DNA of 64,000 nt, taken from contig NZ_CP033969.1 in NCBI RefSeq assembly GCF_003854935.1, positions 806,001 to 870,000 of the forward strand. The letters are read 5' to 3'. A program made the translations under genes and the position numbers. The notes under the pieces were generated by a model, which was not told where the DNA came from, searched no databases, and saw only the letters and a program-made list of their open reading frames with translations. This DNA comes from Cupriavidus pauculus (GTDB taxonomy: Bacteria > Pseudomonadota > Gammaproteobacteria > Burkholderiales > Burkholderiaceae). This document shows, in pieces, positions 8,861 to 16,513 of the stretch. How positions within the stretch are numbered: the stretch's first letter is position 1; each line of letters begins with the position of its first letter.

Positions 8861-8943
8861 CTTGCAATTTAGAGCAAGTCTTCGAAAAATGGACTTGTGA
8901 AACGCTCGGAGCGCTGGATAGGCTCCCTACAACCGTTTGAAGC
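8861..8943 (+). promoter_or_regulatory. Possible control elements upstream of the TetR gene
   Basis: The spacer holds an inverted repeat CTTGC-aatttaga-GCAAG (8861-8878) and, at 8929-8943, ACAACCGTTTGAAGC. The latter resembles (11 of 15 positions) the reverse complement of 6522-6536 upstream of the GMC operon. PsrA sites are known as GAAAC/GTTTC-type dyads, so these may be autoregulatory sites. Weak evidence. Confidence 0.3.
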
Positions 8944-9038
8944 ATCCGTATGCCGACAGAGCGCGGAGCGGGACGGTGGTGGATTGCGTGACATTTTTTT
9001 GCAGGGGTCCACAGCGGTTTTTCAGCGAGAGACGCCCC

Positions 9039-9980
9039 ATGAAGACCGGGAAAACCACGGCAGGAGATACGAAGGCCCGCATCCTCGATGCGACCGAGAA
9101 ACTGTTCATCGAGGTAGGCTACGAGGCGACTTCGCTCAGGCAGGTGACTTCACGAGCGATCGTCAATCTGGCTGCCGTGAACTATCACTTCCGCAGCAAG
9201 GAAATCATGATGCAGTCGGTGCTGAGCCGCCGGCTGGATCCCCTCAACACGCGGCGCCTGGCGCTGCTGGACGCCTGCGAGGCCCGCTGGCCCGGCAACG
9301 CCATCCGCTGCGAGCACGTGATGGGCGCGCTGTTCGTGCCCGCGCTGCAGATGGCGCGCGAGCCGGAGATTGGCGGCCCGTCGTTCCTGCGCCTGCTCGG
9401 GCGCGTGTATTCCGATACCTCGCCATTCATCCAGTCCTGGCTGATGGGCCATTACGCGCCCGTCTTCGGACGCTTCTTCGAAGCGTTTGCGCGGGCGCTG
9501 CCCGACGTGCCGCGCCAGGAACTGGGCTGGCGCCTGCATTTCGCGCTCAAGGCGCTGGCCGGCGTGCTGGCTGGCGACGAACTGGGCAACCTGATGCCGG
9601 CCTTCACGCAGGGCAAGCGGATGAGCGACGCGCAGGTGCTGGCGCAACTGACGTCGATGGTGGTGGCGGCCCTGAAGGCGCCGTCGCCGGCCACGCAGGA
9701 ACTGGGCGCCCTGCAGGAAGTGTTCGAGATCGGCGAGGCCCAGCAGGCCGACGAACAGGCCCAGATGGCCGCGCAGGCCGCCACGGCCGAGACCGAGGCC
9801 CAGGAGCTGGCCGCCGCCACCGCCGCGGCGATGGGCCGGGCCCGGCGCAGCGCGCGGGCCGCACGCAGTGAAGGCGCATCGCGGCCGCCCACCGCCAGCA
9901 TGGCGGTACGCCGCGAGCATTGCGCCACCTTCCCCAGCAATCCGCTCGACGACTGGATGCGCACCCGCCCCAGGACATAG
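9039..9980 (+). CDS. TetR-family regulator, PsrA-like
   Basis: 313 aa. The N-terminal HTH (TKARILDATEKLFIEVGYE, TSLRQVTSRAIVNLAAVNYHF) and the ligand-binding part (FLRLLGRVYSDTSPF, ELGWRLHFALKAL) resemble PsrA, the fatty-acid-responsive repressor of pseudomonads; this is recalled, not aligned. The last 90 or so residues are unusual: an Ala/Gln/Glu-rich helical stretch, then an Arg/Ala-rich tail. The start at 9039 follows GAGAGACG; the longer TTG-initiated reading is unlikely. A long-chain acyl effector would fit the monooxygenase, alcohol oxidase and envelope genes on either side. Confidence 0.82.
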   Translation: MKTGKTTAGDTKARILDATEKLFIEVGYEATSLRQVTSRAIVNLAAVNYHFRSKEIMMQSVLSRRLDPLNTRRLALLDACEARWPGNAIRCEHVMGALFVPALQMAREPEIGGPSFLRLLGRVYSDTSPFIQSWLMGHYAPVFGRFFEAFARALPDVPRQELGWRLHFALKALAGVLAGDELGNLMPAFTQGKRMSDAQVLAQLTSMVVAALKAPSPATQELGALQEVFEIGEAQQADEQAQMAAQAATAETEAQELAAATAAAMGRARRSARAARSEGASRPPTASMAVRREHCATFPSNPLDDWMRTRPRT

Positions 9981-10198
9981 CGGCCCGCCGCCGCGGTCTC
10001 CACCGGGGCCGCGGCGCGCACCGCCACGAGCCGCGACGGCAACCGTCGCCTTCGAGAACGACCTGTTGATACGCCACGCCGAAGGCGAGGCGTGACCCCC
10101 TGCGCGCCGCGCCTGCCGCACGCATGCACCTGCCGTGGCTGCCACGCGCGGGAGGGCCCCGTCTTGCCTGACGCCAGACCACACACTGGAGACACGCG

Positions 10199-11098
10199 AT
10201 GAAGCAGATGGTCCTGATTGCCGCGATCGGCGGCATCCTGGGGTTCCTGGCCACGCAGCCGGGCACCCTGCTCCAGGCGCACGCGCAGGGCGCCCCGGCA
10301 GCGCCCGCCGCGGCCCGCCCCGCCACGCCCTACGACGGGTTGTCCACCGCCCAGCAGACTGCGCTGTTCGCCCGGCAGACGGCCAGCGGCGAACTGGCCG
10401 CGCTGCCGGACGCGCAGGTGCTGGCCGTGTTCGACGCGCTGCAGCCCGAGGCGCTGCTGACGTGGGCGCGCCAGGAGATCAACCGCTTTCCCGAGTACGA
10501 ATACACGATGACGCGCCAGGAGCGGCTGAACGGCCAGTGGCAGGACAAGCCCGCGCGCATGTTCATCCGCTACCGCCACATGCCGCGCCAGCTCTACGCC
10601 AGGTGGCTGCCCAACGGCGCGCAGGCGGGGCAGGAGATCCTGTACGACGAGACCAAGCGCAAGGACGAGATGTACGGCCACCTGGGCGGCATCATGGGCT
10701 TCACGTCGATCTGGACGTCGATCGACGGCTCGCTGGCCAGGTCGCAGTCGAACCACACCGTGCGCGACCTGGGCTTCCAGTTCGTGCTGTCGATGCTGGA
10801 ACGCGACGCCAGGACGCTGCGCGCCGCCGGGCTGTCCGAGAAGTACAGCCGCGCCGAGATCGTGCAGGAGCACGGCACGCGCATGGTGGCGCTGACCTGG
10901 GAGCTGCCCGAGGGCGCGCCCAAGTACTACGCCAAGAAGGTCCAGCTGATGTTCGACCTCAAGCATCCGTGGCCGCGCGCGGAAACGGCCTGGGATGCCG
11001 ACGGCAACATGGTCGAGAAGATCGTCTTCGAGAAGGCCGCGAAGAAGTCGTTCGATGCGTCCGCGTTCGACCCCACCAACAGCGAATACAAGTTCTGA
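10199..11098 (+). CDS. DUF1571 family periplasmic protein
   Basis: 299 aa with an N-terminal signal peptide (hydrophobic about 5-20, cleavage near AHAQG). The pattern EYEYTMTRQERLNGQWQ, MFIRYRHMPRQLYARW and EILYDETKRKDEMY matches the DUF1571 family as I know it: exported proteins with an LolA-like feel and no known enzyme activity. Start at 10199 after GGAGACACG. It is followed by two DUF2957 lipoproteins and an OmpW-like porin on the same strand, suggesting an envelope module. A role in handling a hydrophobic molecule or lipid is inference from context only. Confidence 0.75.
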   Translation: MKQMVLIAAIGGILGFLATQPGTLLQAHAQGAPAAPAAARPATPYDGLSTAQQTALFARQTASGELAALPDAQVLAVFDALQPEALLTWARQEINRFPEYEYTMTRQERLNGQWQDKPARMFIRYRHMPRQLYARWLPNGAQAGQEILYDETKRKDEMYGHLGGIMGFTSIWTSIDGSLARSQSNHTVRDLGFQFVLSMLERDARTLRAAGLSEKYSRAEIVQEHGTRMVALTWELPEGAPKYYAKKVQLMFDLKHPWPRAETAWDADGNMVEKIVFEKAAKKSFDASAFDPTNSEYKF

Positions 11099-11324
11099 AG
11101 CGCGCCACGCCGGGCGTCACCCCCGTTTGAATGCGCGTGCCGGGCCACGCGCGGGCGGTTTGAACAGGCCACGTGATCGCTTGGCCAACAACGGCCCACG
11201 GCACGGCGGCGATGTTTGGAACGAGCGCTCTATTGCGCGCAGGCGCTTGAAACGCGAGATTCCGACCACCGTGCGACACCTTGGCCCATGCCGGTGCGCG
11301 CGCCATAAGAACGAGGAGACAACC

Positions 11325-12689
11325 ATGCACCCGTCGATCCTTCGACGCACCACCTTTGCCGTTGCCGGGGTAAGCCTGACCATCGCGCTGGCCGCCTGCG
11401 GCGGCGGCGACGGCGACCCCGGTGGCACCACGCCGCAGGCCGCCGCGCAGCAATGCGCCACCAATGGGACGTGCACGCCGTCGGGCCCCACCCTCAATCA
11501 TCCGGTGGCCGCCATCTGCCCGGCCACGCTGGACTACGGCACCACGTACACGGGCGGATCGGGGGCGGGCGAACTGCTGAAGATCCAGCTCGACAGCAAG
11601 CAGGGCACCTACCGCATCCAGGTGCTCGAATCGGCCGTGCCGCAGGTGCCGGGCGAGGTCAATCCCACCCGCGCCGGCGTGACGTTCACCGGCACCATGT
11701 CGCACCCGACCCGCCCGCTGCCCACGGCCGCGCAGAACAACTGCGCGTACGAGCTGAAGACCGCCGAGGCGTCCGACGGGCGCTCGCAGGCGCTGATCGA
11801 TCCGGCCAATCCGCCGATCCTGTTCGTCGGCAACGGTGTGGTCGGCGGTGGCATCCCGGGCGCGACGATCAGCTTCGGCGGCATCTTCGGCATCGGCGTC
11901 ATTCCGGCCAAGACGTTCCCGATGTACCCGGCGCTGGCGTTTGCCGAGACCGAGACCGATTTCAGCAAGGTGGCCGGCCGCTACAACGTGCTGGGTTATC
12001 ACCTGGTGCCGTCCGGCGGCAGCATCGTGGCCAGCGACCACTTTGTGGCCGGCACCTACAGCGGCACCGAAACGCTGCAGGCCGACGGGTCCTGCACGGG
12101 CCCGAACAACGCCGCCTGCCGCACGACGGGCACGCCGTGGACGCTGCGGGCCGATGGCGCGGGCTTCGACAGCGGCAACGCCGAGGCGTCCGGCGGCGCC
12201 CAGTATCCGATCTTCTACAGCCAGCGCGTACAGACCCGTGATTCGCGGGCCCATGGCGTGCTGGTGGTCGGCAAGCTGGAAGGCCAGCGCGTGCCGCTGG
12301 TGGTGCGCGTGGGCTACGCCATCGCGGACCTGTCGACGTTCGACATCAACATCGACGACGAATCCGGCATCGCGCTGCTGGCGCCGGCCACCGCGGCTAC
12401 GGCCGCCACGCTCAAGGGCGGCTACATCGGCTCGGGCAGCGATTTCCGCTACGTCGCATCGTCGCTGCACGACAACGTGGGCGCGTGGCTCGATCCGCAG
12501 GACCCGTCGCTCACGCCCACGGGCGGCTTCCAGATGGATCTGACGCAGGCCACGCAGCCGGGGCTGGTGGGCACCGTGGACAACAGCGGCATCACCGGCT
12601 CGCTCATCACCACGGGCCCCGTGTACGCGCACCTGTTCGGCGACGCCGCCAACCCGACATTCCGCGTCAGCGCCGTGGCCAGCCGCTAG
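11325..12689 (+). CDS. DUF2957 lipoprotein (copy 1)
   Basis: 454 aa. Signal peptide with lipobox ALAAC followed by a GGGDGDPGG linker, so the mature protein is probably a lipid-anchored envelope protein. The body is beta-rich (LDYGTTYTGGSGAGELLKIQ, DFSKVAGRYNVLGYHLVPSGG) and belongs to DUF2957, a family I know mainly from Burkholderiaceae and with no assigned function. It is a paralogue of the next gene: both share SVDYSTPYIGG/TLDYGTTYTGG, the ETD-(F/L)-KVAG motif and the VGKL-GQ-VP block. The leader carries CCATAAGAACG (11303-11313), also found upstream of copy 2. Confidence 0.82.
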   Translation: MHPSILRRTTFAVAGVSLTIALAACGGGDGDPGGTTPQAAAQQCATNGTCTPSGPTLNHPVAAICPATLDYGTTYTGGSGAGELLKIQLDSKQGTYRIQVLESAVPQVPGEVNPTRAGVTFTGTMSHPTRPLPTAAQNNCAYELKTAEASDGRSQALIDPANPPILFVGNGVVGGGIPGATISFGGIFGIGVIPAKTFPMYPALAFAETETDFSKVAGRYNVLGYHLVPSGGSIVASDHFVAGTYSGTETLQADGSCTGPNNAACRTTGTPWTLRADGAGFDSGNAEASGGAQYPIFYSQRVQTRDSRAHGVLVVGKLEGQRVPLVVRVGYAIADLSTFDINIDDESGIALLAPATAATAATLKGGYIGSGSDFRYVASSLHDNVGAWLDPQDPSLTPTGGFQMDLTQATQPGLVGTVDNSGITGSLITTGPVYAHLFGDAANPTFRVSAVASR

Positions 12690-12748
12690 CCGCTGCCCGC
12701 ACCCCAGTACCCTGCCTCGCCCATAAGAACGTACCAAGGAGACTCCAC

Positions 12749-13999
12749 ATGCAGCAGCATCCGATCCCACGCTGGACGCCGCGCCTGGCGCTGGCGCTCG
12801 TCACCACCACGTTGCTGGCCGCCTGCGGCGGCGGGGACGGCGGTGGCGGGGGCACGTCCACGCCGGCGTCGGTGACGCCACGGCTGTGTCCCGCATCGGT
12901 CGACTACTCGACGCCGTACATCGGCGGCACCGGCTCCGGCGAGCTGGTCAAGGTGCAGATCGACACGGCAAGGATGACGTGGGCCGTGACGTTCCTGGAT
13001 TCGTCGGTGCCGCGTACGCCGGGCACGGTCTCGCCCACGCGCTCGGACCCCACCGACGGCAAGAACGTGATGACCGGCAAGCTGGCGCAGGAAACCACGC
13101 TGCCGACCCAGAAGCTGAACCAGTGCGCGTTTGTGCTGCAGGGCGCCAGCCTGGACCCGGCGCGCCCGGCCAAGCTGTTCCTGGGCGAGGGCGTGATGGG
13201 CGGCACCATTCCCGGCGCGCGCATCCAGTTCAACGGCCTGCTTGGCGCGGGCGCGGTGCCCGACACCACCTTCCCGTACTTCCAGTTCATCGGCTTTGCC
13301 CAGACCGAGACCGACCTGGGCAAGGTGGCCGGCGTCTACAACGGATCGGGCTTCCACGAGATCCCGTCGCAGGGCTTTGCGCAGGTGGCGCAGGACTACC
13401 GGATGTCGCTGGCGGCCGACGGCTCGTTCACGGTCTGCGACAACCGCAGCGGCGGCACCTGCAAGCAGAAGGGCAACAAGTTCGTGGCGCAGCCCACCGG
13501 CACGCTGATGTCCACCAACTACGAAGGCGAGCGTGCGCCGACGCTGGGCGCCGTGATGGGCCGCGCGTACCTGATCGTCGGCAAGCTGCGCGGCCAGCTG
13601 GTGCCGGTGATGATCCGCGTGGGCTACGCCAGCGCCGAGGCGCTGCCGCTGGGCGCCGACGACGAGATCGGCATCGGCATGATGGCGCCGGCCGTGGCGG
13701 CCACGCAGGGCACGATCAACGGCGAGTACGTGGGCGTGGACAGCGCGTTCGAGTACAAGACCACGGCGCTGGTGGGGGCCGACGCGGCCATGCTGGACCC
13801 GTTCCACGCATCGGACGCCACGCGGGCCATCGCGCTGAAGCTCGACTTCTCGCAAACCACGCCCGGCGTGATCACCACCACGCGCAAGGAAGGCACGCCC
13901 GGCATCACCGGCAAGCTGATGTTCACGGGCGGCGTGTTCGGCTTCCTGGAAAACCGCAACGGCAGCCCGTACTTCACGATCGGCGCCTTCGTCGAATAA
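12749..13999 (+). CDS. DUF2957 lipoprotein (copy 2)
   Basis: 416 aa, paralogous to the preceding gene. Lipobox LLAAC, then a Gly-rich GGGDGGGGG linker. Shared blocks include TPYIGGTGSGELVKVQ, AQTETDLGKVAGVYN and IVGKLRGQLVPVMIRVGYA. A good AGGAGAC ribosome site precedes the ATG at 12749, and the same CCATAAGAACG element occurs at 12721-12731. The tandem pair followed by an OmpW-like protein suggests surface or periplasmic components acting together. No enzymatic motif is visible and the function is unknown. Confidence 0.82.
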   Translation: MQQHPIPRWTPRLALALVTTTLLAACGGGDGGGGGTSTPASVTPRLCPASVDYSTPYIGGTGSGELVKVQIDTARMTWAVTFLDSSVPRTPGTVSPTRSDPTDGKNVMTGKLAQETTLPTQKLNQCAFVLQGASLDPARPAKLFLGEGVMGGTIPGARIQFNGLLGAGAVPDTTFPYFQFIGFAQTETDLGKVAGVYNGSGFHEIPSQGFAQVAQDYRMSLAADGSFTVCDNRSGGTCKQKGNKFVAQPTGTLMSTNYEGERAPTLGAVMGRAYLIVGKLRGQLVPVMIRVGYASAEALPLGADDEIGIGMMAPAVAATQGTINGEYVGVDSAFEYKTTALVGADAAMLDPFHASDATRAIALKLDFSQTTPGVITTTRKEGTPGITGKLMFTGGVFGFLENRNGSPYFTIGAFVE

Positions 14000-14013
14000 C
14001 AGGGGAGACCACG

Positions 14014-14865
14014 ATGCAGAACAAGCGCCTCACCCTGGCATGCCGGCTGGCCACCGCCGCCTTGCTGGCCGCCGGCCTGGCCGCGCCGGCCCACGCGCAG
14101 AAGGCTGGCGACAACGTCGTGTCGGCCGGCTGGTTCCATATCCAGACGTTCGGCACCAGCGGGCCGCTGACCACCAACGTCGTCGACGTGCCGATCAACT
14201 ACCCGCTCGGGCTGCCGTCATCGTTCACGGCGCCGGGCAGCGGGCTGTCGTCGTCGAACGCGGACACGCTGGGGCTGACCTTCAGCCACTTTGTCACCGA
14301 CCACATCGCCATCACGGGCGTGGGCGGAATCCCGCCGACATTCAAGATCTACGGCCACGGCGAGCTGATTCCGCCCGGGCCCGCCGGCGCGCTGGGCCGC
14401 CAGAGCCTGGGCGACCCGTCGCTGAACCCGATCATCACGCGCGCACGGCAGTGGAGCCCGGCCGCCATGGTGCAGTACCACTTCCGCTCGCCGGGGGTGT
14501 CGTTCCGGCCGTTCGTGGGCGTGGGGGTGTCGTACAACTTCTTCACCGACATCAAGGTCAACCCGGCCTTTGCCGAGTCCGTCAACAACAACCTCGGCGC
14601 CATCCTGGCCGCGGGGGCCGGCATCCCCGGCCCGACGTCGGTCAGCGCCGACGCGTCGTCGTCATGGGCGCCGATCTTCAACCTGGGCGCCACTTACAAC
14701 TTCAACGAGCACTGGGGCGTGACCGGCGCGGTGACCTACATCCCGCTGAAATCGGAATCGACGATGACGATCAAGGCGTCGGACGGCACCGTGCTGTCCA
14801 CGTCGAAGACCACGCTGCGGCCCAACCCGCTCGTGTTCTTCCTGGCGGCGACGTACAAGTTCTGA
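14014..14865 (+). CDS. OmpW-family outer-membrane protein
   Basis: 283 aa with a signal peptide (cleavage near AHAQ, about residue 29). The mature part shows amphipathic beta strands and the OmpW signatures FSHFVTDHIAITGVGG, PSVMVQYHF-like (SPAAMVQYHFRS), FRPFVGVGVSYNFF and a C-terminal aromatic LAATYKF. It is 14 bp after the DUF2957 gene with a GGGGAGACC ribosome site, so it is probably co-transcribed. OmpW porins are 8-strand barrels that admit hydrophobic compounds; AlkL is a relative. Hydrophobic substrate entry would suit the oxidative genes upstream. It is somewhat longer than E. coli OmpW because of loop insertions. Confidence 0.88.
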   Translation: MQNKRLTLACRLATAALLAAGLAAPAHAQKAGDNVVSAGWFHIQTFGTSGPLTTNVVDVPINYPLGLPSSFTAPGSGLSSSNADTLGLTFSHFVTDHIAITGVGGIPPTFKIYGHGELIPPGPAGALGRQSLGDPSLNPIITRARQWSPAAMVQYHFRSPGVSFRPFVGVGVSYNFFTDIKVNPAFAESVNNNLGAILAAGAGIPGPTSVSADASSSWAPIFNLGATYNFNEHWGVTGAVTYIPLKSESTMTIKASDGTVLSTSKTTLRPNPLVFFLAATYKF

Positions 14866-14886
14866 CCGACGATCCCGGCGTTGTTG

Positions 14887-14914
14887 CTCCCCGCTCCCGC
14901 TCGCGGGAGAGGGG
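14887..14914. repeat. Intergenic hairpin repeat (REP-like), single copy
   Basis: CTCCCCGCTCCCGC-tc-GCGGGAGAGGGG, the same module as at 36800-37175, lying between the OmpW gene and the shared terminator. Confidence 0.7.
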
Positions 14915-14964
14915 TCGGGGAGAGGGCAAGCACATCAGCATCCGCCCCCGTCATGCGCCAAAAG

Positions 14965-14999
14965 AAAAAGGGCGAAGCACCGAAGGCTTCGCCCTTTTT
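14965..14999. terminator. Bidirectional terminator, OmpW / efflux outer-membrane gene
   Basis: Stem AAAAAGGGCGAAGC with GCTTCGCCCTTTTT around a 7-nt loop. A-tract and T-tract on the two sides serve both converging operons. Confidence 0.9.
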
Positions 15000-15026
15000 C
15001 ATGGACAGTCGCGCTGCACGCGACGA

Positions 15027-16511
15027 TTACTGCGTGGTCGTCGTCGCCGGGGCTGGCTGCGGGGCCGCCTGGGCCACCGCGCCGGTTTCGTTCAGGCCGC
15101 CGCCGAGCGCGCGGTACAGGTCGATCGCGTTGGTCAGCCGAAGCTGCCGCGCCTGCACCAGCGCCTGTTCGGCCGAGAACAGCTGGCGCTGGGCGTCCAG
15201 TTCATCCAGGTAGCTCGCCACGCCGCTGCGGAAGCGCAGCCGCGACAGCTCGTAGCGCGCGGCCTCGGCGTTGCGCTGCTGCTCCTGGCCGGCCACCTGT
15301 TCCTCCAGCGTGCCGCGTGCCACCAGCGCGTCGGCCACCTCGGAAAACGCGGTCTGGATCGTCTTCTCGTAGTTGGCCACCTGGATGTTCTTGCGCACGT
15401 TGGCCAGGTCCAGGTTCGACAGGTTGCGGCCATAGTCGAAGATCGGCAGCACCAGTTGCGGCGAGAACGACCACACGCCCGCGCCGTTGTCGAACAGGTT
15501 CGTGAACGACGTGCTGATGTTGCCCGCGTTGGCCGTCATCGTGATGCGCGGGAAGAACGCCGCGCGCGCCGCGCCGATGTTGGCGTTGGCCGACAGCAGC
15601 GCCTGCTCGGCCTGGCGGATGTCCGGACGCTGCGTCAGCAGATCCGAGGGCAGGCCCTCGGGGATGTCGCTGATGATGCGCTCGTCAGACAGCCGCATCG
15701 GCGCCGGCAGGTTCGGAATCTCGGCGATGGGCTTGCCCACCAGCACTTCCAGCGCGTTCTGCGCCTGCGCGCGCTGACGCGCGAGCTGGGCGGCGGACAC
15801 GCGGGCCTGGGCCACCAGCGACTCGTTGTCGCGCAGATCCAGCGCCGACGTGGCGCCGGCATCGAAGCGCTTCTTGGCCAGTTCGAACGTGCTCTGGCGC
15901 GCCTCCAGCGTCTCGCGCGCCAGATCGTACTGCTCGGCGGCGGCCCGCTCGGCCAGGTACGCCTTGGCCACCTCGGACACCAGCGAGATGTACGCGGCGC
16001 GGTGCGCCTCCTCGGTGGAGAAGTACTGCGCCAGCGCGGCGTTCGACAGGCTGCGCACGCGGCCGAAGAAGTCCAGCTCCCACTGCGTCACCGACAGGCC
16101 CACCTGGTAGATGTTGCCCGTGAACGACTGGTTCACGCCCGACGTGGCGCCCGAGAACCGCCCGCGCTGGAAGCTCGCGTTGCCGTTCACCGTCGGCAGC
16201 AGGTCGGCGCGTTGGATCTGGTACTGCGCGCGCGCTTCCTCGATCCGCAGCGCGGCCGTGCGCAGGTCGCGGTTGTTTTCCAGCGACGTGGCGATCAGCG
16301 TCTGCAGCCGCGGGTCGGTGAAGAACTCGCGCCAGCCGATATCGGCGGCCCGGCGCGTCTCGCCGCTCTTCACCTCGGCCGTGGCGTAGCCGTCCGGCGC
16401 GGCCGGGTAGCTGCCGGCCACGGGGGCGGCGGGGCGGTCGTAGCGCGGCGCCAGCGTGCAGCCGCTCATCACCCCGGCCACCAGCAGCAATGTGGTCAAA
16501 GTCTTGGTCAT
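15027..16511 (-). CDS. RND efflux outer-membrane lipoprotein, NodT/OprM family
   Basis: 494 aa. Lipobox VMSGC near residue 18, then TLAPRYDRP as in OprM-type channels. Two repeated helical-barrel halves follow, seen from the duplicated patterns QTLIATSLENNRDLR/ADALVARGTLEEQV and ELDFFGRVRSL/PIFDYGRNLSNL. It forms the trimeric channel across the outer membrane for the adjacent pump. It starts 2 bp after the RND gene stop, and the three genes adaptor - pump - channel form one minus-strand operon. The low-complexity end (AAPQPAPATTTTQ) is probably exposed in the periplasm. Confidence 0.93.
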   Translation of the reverse strand: MTKTLTTLLLVAGVMSGCTLAPRYDRPAAPVAGSYPAAPDGYATAEVKSGETRRAADIGWREFFTDPRLQTLIATSLENNRDLRTAALRIEEARAQYQIQRADLLPTVNGNASFQRGRFSGATSGVNQSFTGNIYQVGLSVTQWELDFFGRVRSLSNAALAQYFSTEEAHRAAYISLVSEVAKAYLAERAAAEQYDLARETLEARQSTFELAKKRFDAGATSALDLRDNESLVAQARVSAAQLARQRAQAQNALEVLVGKPIAEIPNLPAPMRLSDERIISDIPEGLPSDLLTQRPDIRQAEQALLSANANIGAARAAFFPRITMTANAGNISTSFTNLFDNGAGVWSFSPQLVLPIFDYGRNLSNLDLANVRKNIQVANYEKTIQTAFSEVADALVARGTLEEQVAGQEQQRNAEAARYELSRLRFRSGVASYLDELDAQRQLFSAEQALVQARQLRLTNAIDLYRALGGGLNETGAVAQAAPQPAPATTTTQ

Positions 16512-16513
16512 GG

